A stretch of 64,000 bases of DNA, taken from positions 124,001 to 188,000 of the forward strand of contig CAVXQE010000012.1 in NCBI GenBank assembly GCA_963763755.1, given 5' to 3'. The notes beneath the pieces are model-generated. The model saw nothing but the letters and a program-made list of their open reading frames with translations. It did not search any database and was not told the origin of the DNA. This DNA comes from Gaiellasilicea sp963763755 (GTDB taxonomy: Bacteria > Actinomycetota > Thermoleophilia > Gaiellales > Gaiellaceae). Positions 50,791-59,648 of this stretch are shown here, piece after piece. The position numbers were made by a program, and so were the translations under genes. Numbering within the stretch: position 1 is the stretch's first letter; every line of letters starts with the position of its first letter.

Positions 50791-52201
50791 CGCAGCCGCT
50801 CCGGAACGGGATCGAAGCCGAGCGCGAGCTCGAGCGCGTGCCCGTGCGGAAGAGCGTGTTCTCGGAGAGCTGCGGCCCGATCAGCTGCAGGCCGACCGGC
50901 AGCCCCTCCGAGAGGCCGCACGGGATGTTCAGGCCCGGCAGGCCGGCCATGCAGGACGGGATCGTGAGCAGGTCGGAGAGGTACATCGCGAGCGGGTCGG
51001 CGGCCTTCTCGCCGAGCTTGAACGCGACCGTCGGCGAGGTCGGCGAGACGAGCACGTCGAAGCGCTCGAACGCGGCGGCGTGCTCGCGCGACGATCACCG
51101 TCCGCACCTTCTGCGCCTGGCCGTAGTACGCCTCGTAGTAGCCGGCCGAGAGCGCGTAGGTGCCGAGCATGATCCGGCGCTTCGGCTCGTCGCCGAAGCC
51201 GGCGTCGCGCGTGCGCTCGACCATCTCGTAGTAGCCGTCCGCATCGACGCGAGGGCCGTAGCGGACGCCGTCGTAGCGGGCCAGGTTCGAGGACGCCTCG
51301 GCCGGAGCGATCAGGTAGTAGCAGGCGAGCCCGTAGTCGACCGAGCGCGGCAGCTCGCACTCCCCCACCTCGGCGCCGAGCTCGCGCGCCAGCTCGATCG
51401 CCTTCTGGACGGCGGCCGTGACGCCGGGCTCGATTCCCTCGGCCTCGTTCATCTCCTTCGGCACGCCGATCCGCAGCCCCTTCAGGCTCTCGCCCTCCGG
51501 CAGCTCGACCGCGGGCACGTCGACGGTGGTGGAGTCGGCGGGATCGCGGCCCGAGATGATCTCGTACAGCCGCGCGCAGTCGCGGACGTTCTTCGCGACC
51601 GGCCCGACCTGGTCGAGGCTCGAGGCGAAGGCGACGACGCCGTAGCGGCTGACGGTGCCGTAGGTCGGACGCAGGCCGACGTTGCCGCAGAGCGCGGAGG
51701 GCTGCTTGATCGAGCCGCCGGTGTCGGAGCCGAGCCCCCACGGCGCGAGACCGGCCGAGACCGCGGCCGCGGTGCCGCCGCCCGAGCCGCCGGGCACACG
51801 CTCCGGGTCCCACGGGTTGTGCGTCGGCCCGTAGGCGGAGTTCTCCGTCGACGAGCCCATCGCGAACTCGTCGGTGTTCGTCTTGCCGATCAGCGGCAGG
51901 CCTGCCTCCTTGCAGCGCGCCGCGACGGTCGCGTCGAAGACGGGGACGTAGCCCGCGAGGATCTTCGAGCCGGCCGTCGTCTCGATTCCCTTGGTCGAGA
52001 TCACGTCCTTGAGCGCGATCGGAACGCTGTCGCCGACCGGGCGCGTCGACCGTGCGCAGGTAGCAGTGCAGCTCGTCGTCGCGCTCCGCGACCGCGTCGA
52101 GGTAGGCGCGGTGGAGCTCGGCGCCCGAGACCTCCTTGCGCTCGAGCAGCCCGAGCGCCTCCTCCGCGGTGAGGCGGCGTGTGTCGATGCCCTCGGCTCA
52201 T
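50787..52201 (-). CDS. gatA: Asp/Glu-tRNA amidotransferase subunit A, four frame breaks
   Basis: About 472 residues, an amidase-signature enzyme that releases ammonia from Gln. PIALKDVIST holds the catalytic Lys, VPGGSGGGTAAAVSAGLAPW and LGSDTGGSIKQPSALCGNVG supply the Ser-cisSer-Lys triad, and GLRPTYGTVSRYGVVAFASS follows. The C-terminal part shows PTSPTVAFKLGEKAADPLAM and GLPGLNIPCGLSEGLPVGLQ. Breaks lie near 52195, 52035, 51092 and 50848. The ATG overlaps the gatC stop (ATGA). The first Ser of the usual GGSSGG is Gly here. Confidence 0.94.
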
Positions 52202-52483
52202 GAGGTCGGCGGCACCTTGAAGAGATCGCCCTCGCGCGCCGGCGCGTTCGCGAACACCTCGTCGAGCGCGAGCGACGGCCTGCGGCTCGTCCGGCGCCCA
52301 GGCGTTGACGAGCTCCAGCGGATGCGAGGTCGGCGGCACGTCGGAGAGGTCGAGCTCACTCACCTTCGAGACCGCCTCCAGGATCGCGCCCAGCTGTTCG
52401 GTGAGCCGCTCGACCTCGTCGTCGGTCAGCTCGAGCCGCGCCAGCTTGGCGACGTGGAGCACCTCTTCGCGTGTGATTGCCAT
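52198..52483 (-). CDS. gatC: Asp/Glu-tRNA amidotransferase subunit C, one frame break
   Basis: About 95 residues. ITREEVLHVAKLARLELTDD, EVERLTEQLGAILEAVSKV and DLSDVPPTSHPLELVNAWAP are the standard GatC helices and extended belt, which wraps GatA and GatB. The frame breaks near 52280; after repair it ends in DLFKVPPTS, a normal GatC end. It is the first gene of gatCAB-NPD. Confidence 0.9.
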
Positions 52484-52506
52484 CCACGTCCATCCTTCCA
52501 AATAAG

Positions 52507-52532
52507 AAGGGCCCCCCTCTCGGGGAGCCCTT
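52507..52532 (-). terminator. Intrinsic terminator after the cold-shock gene
   Basis: On the minus strand, AAGGGCTCCCC, loop GAGA, GGGGGGCCCTT is an 11-bp stem with one U-G pair followed by CTTATTT. It ends the cspA-type transcript and isolates it from gatCAB downstream. Confidence 0.85.
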
Positions 52533-52558
52533 GACGAAGCTCGATTCCGAAAGAGGTC

Positions 52559-52759
52559 TTAGGCGGCCGTGACGTTCGCCGCCTGGGCGCCCTTGGGGCC
52601 CTGGACGACTTCGAACTCCACACGCTGACCCTCGGTCAGCGACTTGTAGCCGTCCATCGTGATCGCGGAGAAGTGGACGAAGACGTCCTCGCCACCCTCA
52701 CGCTCGATGAACCCGTAACCCTTCTCGTTCGAGAACCACTTAACGGTGCCCTGAGCCAA
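52559..52759 (-). CDS. Cold-shock protein (CspA family)
   Basis: A 66-residue single cold-shock domain, an RNA chaperone. GTVKWFSNEKGYGFIEREGG and EDVFVHFSAI contain RNP1 (KGYGFI) and RNP2 (VFVHF). The usual C-terminal GPKGAQAANV follows. AAGGAGG lies eight bases before a TTG start. The gene has its own terminator. Confidence 0.95.
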   Translation of the reverse strand: MAQGTVKWFSNEKGYGFIEREGGEDVFVHFSAITMDGYKSLTEGQRVEFEVVQGPKGAQAANVTAA

Positions 52760-52836
52760 CTGTGTTTCCTCCTTGCAGTGAAGCGACGGCCCGGGCACCG
52801 AGCCGCCGACCTTGATAAAGCGCGCGAACCATAGCC

Positions 52837-53695
52837 TCATGTGACGGGATGTGCAAGCTCCTTCCGGCGGTATCGCGCGGCACGCACTGTGCTCTTCAGA
52901 AGCATTGCAATTGTCATGGGTCCGACGCCGCCGGGAACCGGCGTCAGGAGACCCGCGCGAGCCGCGACATCCGGCGCAACGTCGCCCACGAGACCGTCCT
53001 CCGTCCGCGTGATTCCGACGTCGATCACCGCCGCGCCCTCCTTCACCATCTCGGCCCGGACGAGCCCGGGAACGCCGACCGCAGCGACGATCACGTCGGC
53101 GCGCAGAGGTCTCCGCCGCGAGGTCCCGCGTGCGCGAGTGGCAGATCGTGACGGTCGCGTGCCGGTGCAGGAGGAGCAGCGCCACCGGCTTCCCGACGAT
53201 GTTGCTGCGACCGATCACGACTGCGTTCGCGCCACGGAGCTCGACGCCGTACTCGTCGAGCAGCTCGAGCACGCCGAGCGGGGTTCCGGGCACGTGCGCG
53301 GGTGTGCCGGCGAGGAGCAGCCCGCCGTTCAACGGATGGATGCCGTCGACGTCCTTCAGCGGATCGATCGCGTTGATCACCCGGCTCTCGTCGAGGCCGT
53401 CCGGGAGCGGCAGCTGGACGAGGATGCCGTCGATCGCATCGTCGGCGTTCAGCTCGGCGACGAGCGAGAGCAGCTCCTCCTCGCTCGTCGACGCGGGCAG
53501 CCGCAGATCGCGGGCCTCGATCCCGACCTCGAGCGACGCCTTGTGCTTCAGCCGGATGTAGACCTCCGAGGCCGGGTCGTCGCCGACGAGCACGGTCGCG
53601 AGGCCGATCGGTCGCGCGAACGCCGCGACCTCTCGCGCGACCTCCGCGCGAATCCGCGCCGCGAGAGCCTTCCCGTCCATCAGCGTCGCCGTCAT
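52837..53695 (-). CDS. folD: Methylenetetrahydrofolate dehydrogenase/cyclohydrolase, one frame break
   Basis: About 286 residues. It interconverts methylene-, methenyl- and formyl-THF with NADP. GLATVLVGDDPASEVYIRLK contains the catalytic Tyr, then KHKA with the Lys region, VQLPLPDGLDESRVINAIDP and KDVDGIHPLNGGLL are signature segments, VVIGRSNIVGKPVALLLL is the cofactor motif, and TPVPGGVGPMTIAMLLKST ends it. The frame breaks near 53108. TATTCT lies seven bases before the ATG at 53695 (GTG at 53701 is an alternative start). Confidence 0.94.
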
Positions 53696-53702
53696 GGACA
53701 CG

Positions 53703-53712
53703 AGAATAAGCT
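53703..53712. promoter_or_regulatory. Overlapping divergent -10 boxes of folD and the HMGR-like gene
   Basis: Minus-strand TATTCT (53708-53703) is seven bases before the folD ATG, and plus-strand TAAGCT (53707-53712) is six bases before the ATG at 53719. Only 23 bases separate the two ATGs, so both messages must be leaderless or nearly so. Confidence 0.5.
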
Positions 53713-53718
53713 CTGCCG

Positions 53719-54929
53719 ATGCGTCTGCCTCGCAAGAACGACCCGGAGTCGATCGCTGCGCGGCGCGACGCGATCCGCGACGTCGTCGGCGACGAGCCGC
53801 TCGCGCTCGACGACGAAGCCTGGAGCCGCGCGCAGGAGTCGCACACCGGCGCCGCCGTGATCCCGGTCTCGGTCGTCGGGCCGCTCCTGGTCGAGCTCGG
53901 CGCCTACGAGCTCGAGGAGCCCGCGGGAACGCTGCGCGAGACCGGCCGCGCGCGGGAGGAGATCCTCGTGCCGCTGGCGCACACCGAGGGCGGCCTCTCC
54001 GCCTCGATGTCGCGCGGCATGAAGGCTGCCGAGTCGGCCGGCGGATTCAGAACATATGTGCTGCATGACAGAATCACGCGTGCATCATGCTTTATTTGCA
54101 AGAACACCGAAGATGCCATCAGTTCTTGCAAAGTGGCTGGAAGCGTCGCTCGACGACCTGCGCTCCTTCCTCGCGGCCCTCGACGACCCGTCCCTCTCGA
54201 AGCGGGCGAAGCTTCGCGAGGTGAAGACACACGTCGTCGGGCCGATGTGCCACGTGCTCTGGGCGTGGACGACCGGCGACGCCTGCGGGCCGAACATGAT
54301 GACGCGCAACAGCTACGCGCTGAACATGGGCTATCGTGCTGCAGCAGGCGCCCGTGAAGCCGGAGCGCGCGATCCTCGAGGCGAACATGGGCGGCGACAA
54401 GAAGCCCTCGTTCGAGTTCTTCCAGTCCGGGCACGGAAAGACGGTGCTGGCCGAGGCGACGCTCGACGCCGAGACCGTCCGCCGGGTGCTGCGAACGACC
54501 GTCGACGACCTGCTCGAGCTCTCGTGGGCGGGAACGCACGGCGCGGTCGCCTCCGGGATGCAGTCGGTCGCGTTCACACCGGCTTCGGCGATCGCGGCGA
54601 TCTTCGCCTGCACGGGCCAGGACCTCGGGATGGTCGGGACGAGCTCGATGGCGCACGGCACGGCCCACCGGACGGAGGACGGCGGCCTGCACGCCGCGAT
54701 CCGTTTCCCAGGGCTCGAGGTGGGCACGGTCGGCGGCGGCACGACGCTGCCCTACGCCCGTTCCTGGCTCGCACTCCTGGACTGCGCCGGCAGCGGCAAG
54801 GTGCACCGCTTCGCCCAGATCATCGCGGCCTCAGCGCTTGCGCTCGAGATCTCGGCCTCCTCGGCGATGGCGACCGCCGGCTCGGAGAACTTCTTCAAAG
54901 CCCACCATGAGCGCGGAGGATTGCGTTGA
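53719..54929 (+). CDS. HMG-CoA reductase-like protein, two frame breaks
   Basis: About 403 residues. VIPVSVVGPL corresponds to the VPVGVAGPL motif, HTEGGLSASMSRGMKAAES to TTEGCLVASxxRG with the catalytic Glu, and TGDACGPNMMTRNSYALNMG to the GDAMGMNM segment with the catalytic Asp. ILEANMGGDKKPSFEF aligns with the GxCTDKKP-like region, and EVGTVGGGTTLP is the hallmark C-terminal loop. HMG-CoA reductase makes mevalonate with NAD(P)H. Breaks lie near 54117 and 54335. A stretch at about 54045-54125 is AT-rich with rare codons. The following gene starts in its stop (TTGA), so the two are cotranscribed. Other mevalonate genes are not in the window. Confidence 0.78.
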
Positions 54930-55831
54930 AGGGCGATAAACTGGCCGCGATGCCGGTCGAGGAGATCGAGGAGCCGATCAACGCGGATGCGACCTACCAG
55001 CCGCTGATCGAAGCCGAGCGGGCCGCCGCCGACGACGCGGCCCACAACGACAAAGGTCGCGGCGTGCTCCGCTTCTACGAGCTCGCGAAGAAACAGGAGT
55101 GGCAGGTGCGGGACATGGCCTGGGGCGAGATCCCGCCGATCCCGGAGACCCGTGCGGGCGCCTCGCCGGAGCGGAAGGAGCGGCGCAACGCGGTCTGGCG
55201 GTCGGTGATCACACAGCAGCTGCAGGCAGACGAGCTGGCGGTCTCGATGGCGGGCCAACTGCTGAATCTCGCACCGCACCACGAGGCGAAGCTCTACTAC
55301 TCGACGATGGTGCAGGACGAGTCCCGTCACGTCGAGGCGTGGTTGAAGCTCGTCGAGCAGGCCGGCGGTGTCGCCGAGCGCGACCCGTACCTCGACGAGC
55401 TGGCGAAGATGACGCTCGAGGCGGAGACGCTCGAGGAGAAGGTGTTCCAGATGCAGGTCTTCTTCGAGCGGCTGATCATCCCCCGCTTCCGCCTGATCGC
55501 CCGCTCGTCGCGCGGGACGCTCCTCGAGGATCTCTGCAACCGGCTCACGATCGACGACGGCATCCACCACAGCGCCGGCGTCGCCTACGAGCGCGTCCTC
55601 CTCGAGGGAGCGTCGAAGAAGCAGAAGGACCGGCTGGTCAAGGCCGCCAACCAGCTGCTGCCGCTCTTCGTCGAGCACGCGCTCTGGCGGCCGAAGGAGC
55701 GGGCGTGGATCGGGAACGTGATGCGCGAGACGGACATCCGCCGCCTGCAGGATGACGTCCGCGACGGGATTCGCATGGCCTCGAGCATGGGCCTCGACGT
55801 CAGCGACATCGTGCTTCCGTTCGCGGCCTGA
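54926..55831 (+). CDS. Ferritin-like di-iron carboxylate protein
   Basis: A 301-residue, all-helical protein, intact. ADELAVSMAGQLLNL and TMVQDESRHVEAWLKL give a Glu and an ExxH-type pair, and EEKVFQMQVFFERLII and IDDGIHHSAGVAYERVLL supply the second Glu/His pair. This is a di-iron centre pattern of the ferritin-like/R2-like superfamily. It could be an oxygenase, desaturase-like enzyme or O2-binding protein. A TTG start at 54926 lies in a TTGA overlap with the HMGR-like stop; an ATG at 54950 is the alternative. Position suggests action on the same lipid or isoprenoid intermediate. Confidence 0.75.
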   Translation: MKGDKLAAMPVEEIEEPINADATYQPLIEAERAAADDAAHNDKGRGVLRFYELAKKQEWQVRDMAWGEIPPIPETRAGASPERKERRNAVWRSVITQQLQADELAVSMAGQLLNLAPHHEAKLYYSTMVQDESRHVEAWLKLVEQAGGVAERDPYLDELAKMTLEAETLEEKVFQMQVFFERLIIPRFRLIARSSRGTLLEDLCNRLTIDDGIHHSAGVAYERVLLEGASKKQKDRLVKAANQLLPLFVEHALWRPKERAWIGNVMRETDIRRLQDDVRDGIRMASSMGLDVSDIVLPFAA

Positions 55832-56308
55832 CCACACAACGCATCCCACCCCATCACGACCCCTCCTGCTTCGGCTGCGGAGACAACGAGTTCGGGCTGC
55901 GCATGGCCCGGCCGGAGGTCGAAGGCGCCGAGACGTACGAGGCGCAGGTCACGTTCGGCAGCCATCACCAGGGCGGGCCTGGAATCGCGCACGGCGGCAT
56001 CGTCGGGGCCGCGCTCGACGAGGCCTGCGGCCTCCTTGCAACCTGGCACCGATTCCCGACCGTGACCGCCCGGATCGCGATCCGGTTCCGCCGCCCGGCT
56101 CCGATCAACCGCGCGCTGCGAATCTCGTCGCGCGTGACTGGAGAGCGGGGGCGCAGGATCGAGATCTCGGCGGCACTTCGAGACGGCAAGGAGCGTGCTG
56201 GCCGAGGCCGAGGGAGTCTTCCTTCACGTTCCACTCGACCACTTCCTGGCTACACCGGAGGGACGGGCAGCCGGCGAGGCGTGGCGCGGTCGGCTCGAGA
56301 ACGCCTGA
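55828..56308 (+). CDS. Hotdog-fold thioesterase (PaaI family), one frame break
   Basis: About 160 residues. PSCFGCGDNEFGLRM is the N-terminal Cys/Gly motif common in this branch. HHQGGPGIAHGGIVGAALDE is the catalytic hotdog helix (HGGI...DE), TARIAIRFRRPAPINRALRI is the central strand, and VFLHVPLDHF is the last strand. The frame breaks near 56190. CTG at 55828 overlaps the preceding TGA (CTGA); the next ordinary start, ATG 55903, would lose the conserved CFGCG. It probably hydrolyses an acyl-CoA from the operon's pathway. Confidence 0.8.
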
Positions 56309-56389
56309 ACGAGTGATCTAGGGCCTCCAAGGCGATGCCGATAGGAGACAAAACCCTCCCAGGTCTGCGGCAGACAAGGAGTTCCCCCC

Positions 56390-56677
56390 GTGTTTCGTTA
56401 CGGAGTCGCCGCCGCCCTGATTGTCTCCGCCGCCGCTGCCGCCAACAGCCAGGGCCTTCTGCACCGGGCCGCCACGCTTGGCTCGTGCGCTCCGCTTGTC
56501 GCCCAGGCTCCCCACGGCGCGCAGTGGTGGGAATGCAAGCCCGGGGCAGTGAGCGGGTATCCCGATCTCTCCCAGGACTCCTGCCGGCAGGGTGACCTGC
56601 GCGGTGACGTTCGCTACTGGCTCTGCCCGGCCGGGCTCACCGTCAGTCGGTTGAGAGAGGACGTCGCAACCAACTAG
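56390..56677 (+). CDS. Small secreted four-Cys protein, unknown
   Basis: 95 residues with a signal peptide (RYGVAAALIVSAAAAANS). The mature part has four Cys (GSCAP, WWECKPG, DSCRQG, YWLCPAG), likely two disulfides. AAGGAG eight bases before the GTG gives a strong ribosome-binding site. No family recognised. It may be a small extracellular binding protein. Confidence 0.7.
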   Translation: MFRYGVAAALIVSAAAAANSQGLLHRAATLGSCAPLVAQAPHGAQWWECKPGAVSGYPDLSQDSCRQGDLRGDVRYWLCPAGLTVSRLREDVATN

Positions 56678-56694
56678 CCGGCCCGATCGCGCGC

Positions 56695-56700
56695 TAACGT
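56695..56700 (+). promoter_or_regulatory. -10 box (TAACGT) for the gene at 56707
   Basis: TAACGT lies six bases before the ATG at 56707, without a Shine-Dalgarno. Confidence 0.4.
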
Positions 56701-56706
56701 CCACGG

Positions 56707-57222
56707 ATGGCGCAGATCACGATTTCGGCAGAGCAGCTCGCCGGCCTCGCCGGCCTGATTCGCGGCTTCGTCCGGTTCGTGCGCCGACTCTCGCTCGTCG
56801 CAATCGGCGCCACGGTCGTCCTCGTCATCCTGCTTCAGCGCGATGGCTTCACAGCGGACGAGGCGGTGCTGACGATCCTGTTCCTCACGCCTCCGGCGAT
56901 CCTTCTCTTCTTTGCGCAGGGCGTCCAGACGGTGCTCTCGTTCCCCGACCGCCTTCGACGGGTCCCGGACGAGGGTCAGCGGGGCATCGCCGAACTGACT
57001 CGGTTCGCGGGCCAGACCCAGACGCGCCGCGCCCGTGGGCTGCCGATGTTTCTCTGGCGGCTCCGGGGGACCGTCGGCTCGGCCCGCGACGTCGTCGGGG
57101 TCGCGGCGCCTCTGCGGGTGTTCACGCCCGGGTTCCTGGCTCTCGCTGCGTTGTCCGCACTCCTCTGCATCCTGCTGCCGGTGGTCGTGCTGGTCACCTT
57201 GCTCGTCGCCGTCGGCGCCTGA
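56707..57222 (+). CDS. Membrane protein of unknown function
   Basis: 171 residues, intact. Helices at about 30-47 (LSLVAIGATVVLVILLQ), 52-75 (AVLTILFLTPPAILLFFA) and a C-terminal pair (PGFLALAALSALLCILLPVV). Between helices 2 and 3 lies an Arg-rich cytoplasmic segment (RLRRVPDEGQRG, TQTRRARG). The N-terminus starts with a charged helix. I do not recognise the family. It is upstream of the ArsR-type regulator, which has its own promoter. Confidence 0.65.
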   Translation: MAQITISAEQLAGLAGLIRGFVRFVRRLSLVAIGATVVLVILLQRDGFTADEAVLTILFLTPPAILLFFAQGVQTVLSFPDRLRRVPDEGQRGIAELTRFAGQTQTRRARGLPMFLWRLRGTVGSARDVVGVAAPLRVFTPGFLALAALSALLCILLPVVVLVTLLVAVGA

Positions 57223-57235
57223 GCACACGGAACGC

Positions 57236-57282
57236 CAAAGAAATGTTTGACATTCTTGAATATCAAAGATATCTTTGGTGTT
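57236..57282 (+). promoter_or_regulatory. Promoter and palindromic operator of the ArsR-type regulator
   Basis: TTGACA (57247-57252), a 17-base spacer and TATCTT (57270-57275) form a near-consensus promoter. A perfect palindrome CAAAGATATCTTTG (57264-57277) covers the -10, and an imperfect copy CAAAGAAATGTTTG (57236-57249) covers the -35. The start codon at 57283 follows seven bases after the -10, so the mRNA is probably leaderless. The boxes are 28 bases apart. Binding of the regulator itself would block transcription. Confidence 0.7.
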
Positions 57283-57858
57283 GTGCAAATCACCGATCCG
57301 CGCGCGCTCCGCGCCCTCGCCCATCCCCTTCGTCTCGACCTCGTCGAGCTGCTCGGAGTGCTCGGTCAGGGCACCGCCGCTGAATGTGCACGTCGCCTCG
57401 GCACGAGCCAGGCCAGCTGCTCGTTCCACCTGCGCCAGCTTGCCAAGTACGGCTTCGTCGAAGAGGCGGAGCCGAGCGAGGACTCCCGTGAGCGTCCCTG
57501 GCGGCTGACCGATCTCGAGCAGAACTGGTCGGCCGATGCGGGGCCGGCCGCCGACCAGCTCGAACGCGTCTTCGTCCAGCGAGAGACGGATCGCATCCTC
57601 GGCTGGCTCGCGGCAGACGACGCGCCGGAGGCGTGGCGAAAGTCGTCGTTCGTGGGCGGAGCGACCGTCCCCCTCACCGTCGCCGAGCTGGAGTCGATTC
57701 GAGCCGAGCTTCGCGCCGCGCTCGAACCGTTCGTCGGACGACTCGGTGACCGGAGCAACTGGCCGCCCGACGCGCGCCCCGTCCGGATTCTGCTCGCCGG
57801 CACGCCACTCGACGAACTCACAGACCCGACAAGCGACGATCCCGAGGAGGGCGCATGA
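57283..57858 (+). CDS. ArsR-type winged-helix transcriptional regulator
   Basis: About 191 residues. Residues 6-80 form the winged helix: DPRALRALAHPLRLDLVELL, TAAECARRLGTSQASCSFHL and RQLAKYGFVEEAE. The C-terminal half is a helical domain of unknown role with PEAWRKSSF and LESIRAELRAALEPF. The GTG at 57283 is preferred over an upstream TTG, which would lie in the -35 box. Its stop overlaps the start of the alpha/beta hydrolase gene (ATGA), so regulator and hydrolase form an operon under the operator above. Confidence 0.85.
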   Translation: MQITDPRALRALAHPLRLDLVELLGVLGQGTAAECARRLGTSQASCSFHLRQLAKYGFVEEAEPSEDSRERPWRLTDLEQNWSADAGPAADQLERVFVQRETDRILGWLAADDAPEAWRKSSFVGGATVPLTVAELESIRAELRAALEPFVGRLGDRSNWPPDARPVRILLAGTPLDELTDPTSDDPEEGA

Positions 57859-58795
57859 CGACGACAGCCAGCGAAGAGTGGACCTCCGTGCCGACGGCGA
57901 GCGGCGACCTGCGGGCGCTCACATGGATCCCGGACGCACCCGGCCCCCTCCCGGGCGTCGTCCTCGTCGACGGATCCGGCGACGGGGCCTGCGACGACTG
58001 GGGCGGGTGGCCGGAACGTTTCGCGGCGTGCGGCGCCGTCGTTCTCTCACACGACAAGCCTGGCAGCGGCGGCTCGCCGGGCAACTGGCTGGAGCAGACG
58101 TTCGAGGACCGTGCCGACGAGTCGCTTGCCGCTCTTGAAGTGCTGCGCGCCCATCCCGCGTGCAGCGGTCAGCCGGTCGGCCTGCTCGGGTTCAGCCAGG
58201 GCGGCTGGGTCTCGCTGCTCGCGGCGACCAAGGGCGACGTGGACTTCGTGATCTCTGTCTCCGGACCAGGGGTCACTCCGGCCGCGCAGGACCGCGACCG
58301 GATCGAACGCGAGCTGCAGTCGCGAGGCATCGATCCCGCTGCGATCGCGGAGGCCATGGAGTGGATCGACGAGCGTACCCACCGGCTTCTCGCCGGAGAG
58401 CAGGTCGAAGACGTGCTCGCCGACCAGCAGCGGCTGGCGGACCGGAGCTGGTACGCCGGCACGACGGAGTACTTCGACAATCTGCCGGCGCTCACATTCC
58501 TCAGCCGTCTCCTCGACTTCGATCCGGTGCCGGTGCTCCAGCGCGTCTCGTGCCCCGTACTCGCGCTCTTGGGCGCCGCGGACACACTCGTCCCGATCGC
58601 GCCGAGCGTCGCGGCCTACGCGGAGAACCTGCCGAAGCTCCCCGGCGACCCGCACGGGATCGCGGTCTTTCCTAGAGCGGATCACGGGCTCTTCACCGCC
58701 GACCCGAATCCCGACGTGCCCCGAACCGAGCAGCTCGCCCCCGGCTTCCTGCCGATGGTCGCCGGCTTCCTCTCTTCACAGGCGAGGGACTTAGA
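57855..58795 (+). CDS. Alpha/beta hydrolase (dienelactone hydrolase/acyl esterase type), stop probably lost by a frame break
   Basis: About 313 residues. GVVLVDGSGDG is the oxyanion region, SHDKPGSGGSPGNW follows, and GLLGFSQGGWVSLLAA has the nucleophile elbow GFSQGG. Asp in LLGAADTLVPI and His in PRADHGLF complete the triad. The family normally ends near this point. A TAG in another frame occurs at about 58791, and the frame read here stays open to 59639 across an opposing gene; one lost or added base near 58790 would restore the stop. It is cotranscribed with the ArsR-type regulator. Confidence 0.8.
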
Positions 58796-58811
58796 GCGAC
58801 TTCGGGTGACC

Positions 58812-59300
58812 TCAGCTTGTCGAGGTCGCGTCAGCGCCGGCCCGCCGTCTCGCGTCGCTCCTGCCTGCGAGCTTGTAGACGCCATCGGTCGTCCTCACGA
58901 CCAGCTTCGCGCCGACGAGCTCTCGCCGCAGCGTCGCGACGTCATCGTGGAACTGCCGCAACACTGCGTTCAACTCGCGTTCACGGTAGGTGCGGCCGGC
59001 CTCGATGTGATCTGCGAGGTACTCGAGGACGACAGCCCGCTTGGCGTGCGCGACGGGGATCGAGCGCAGCCGGCCGTCGTCGTCGAGGAAGGTGCGGAGC
59101 ACCTTTCCGGCGTCCGACGTCGGGCGCCGCTGGTTCGAGTGCTTCTCGAGCCAGTCCATGAGCTGCGACTGCTCGACCCGCCAATCGCGGCCGATGCGGT
59201 ATCCGGGGATGTCTCCTGCCTGGAGCTTCCGCTGCACGATCTGATGGTTCAACCGCAGGAGCTCGGCGACCTCGCCTGCCGTATACAGGACGATCAGCAG
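58812..59300 (-). CDS. Excisionase-type HTH with DUF2087 domain regulator
   Basis: About 160 residues. The N-terminal part YTAGEVAELLRLNHQIVQRK, then LQAGDIPGYRIGRDWRVEQS and QLMDWLEKHS is a MerR/excisionase-type HTH_17 domain. The C-terminal part LRTFLDDDGRLRSIPVAHAK, then RAVVLEYLADHIEAGRTYRE and RELNAVLRQFHDDVATLRRE, is a DUF2087 domain. I see no ordinary start near 59300: only CTG codons lie in frame before YTAGEV, so either a CTG start or a frame break is needed, and the end coordinate is approximate. It is divergent from the next gene. Confidence 0.75.
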   Translation of the reverse strand: MLIVLYTAGEVAELLRLNHQIVQRKLQAGDIPGYRIGRDWRVEQSQLMDWLEKHSNQRRPTSDAGKVLRTFLDDDGRLRSIPVAHAKRAVVLEYLADHIEAGRTYRERELNAVLRQFHDDVATLRRELVGAKLVVRTTDGVYKLAGRSDARRRAGADATSTS

Positions 59301-59330
59301 GCGAAAGCCGGAACAGCGAACATACGTTCG

Positions 59331-59639
59331 ATGTCCTCCCAGGGTGCAGCCCTCACTCGTTACCGTCGCGCCATCGAAACCCAGTCGATCGTGCTCGCCG
59401 AGCTCGCTGCGCGCGAGCTGGGTCACGTTCCGCTCGGTGACGCGCTCGCGCTCGTGATGCTGTACGCGACCGCCGGCTCCCCCAAAGCCGAGCCCGCGGC
59501 GGTGCGTTGGCTCGCACGCCTTGCCCTCGAGCGGCCTCGGACGACGATCGGCGAACTCCAGCTTGCCGCCGCTGCGCTCGACCAGATCGCGGAGCGGCCG
59601 AAGCTGGCTGCTCGGATGCTGCTCGACCTCGCGACGTAG
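59331..59639 (+). CDS. Small helical protein of unknown function
   Basis: 102 residues. It is rich in Ala, Leu and Arg, with amphipathic helices (SIVLAELAARELG, HVPLGDALALVMLYATAG, AVRWLARLALERP, IGELQLAAAALDQIA). No motif known to me. It starts at ATG 59331, divergent from the HTH/DUF2087 regulator, and its frame continues from the upstream hydrolase because that gene's stop appears lost. The divergent pair could be regulator and target (inference). Confidence 0.6.
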   Translation: MSSQGAALTRYRRAIETQSIVLAELAARELGHVPLGDALALVMLYATAGSPKAEPAAVRWLARLALERPRTTIGELQLAAAALDQIAERPKLAARMLLDLAT

Positions 59640-59648
59640 CCTCAGTGC

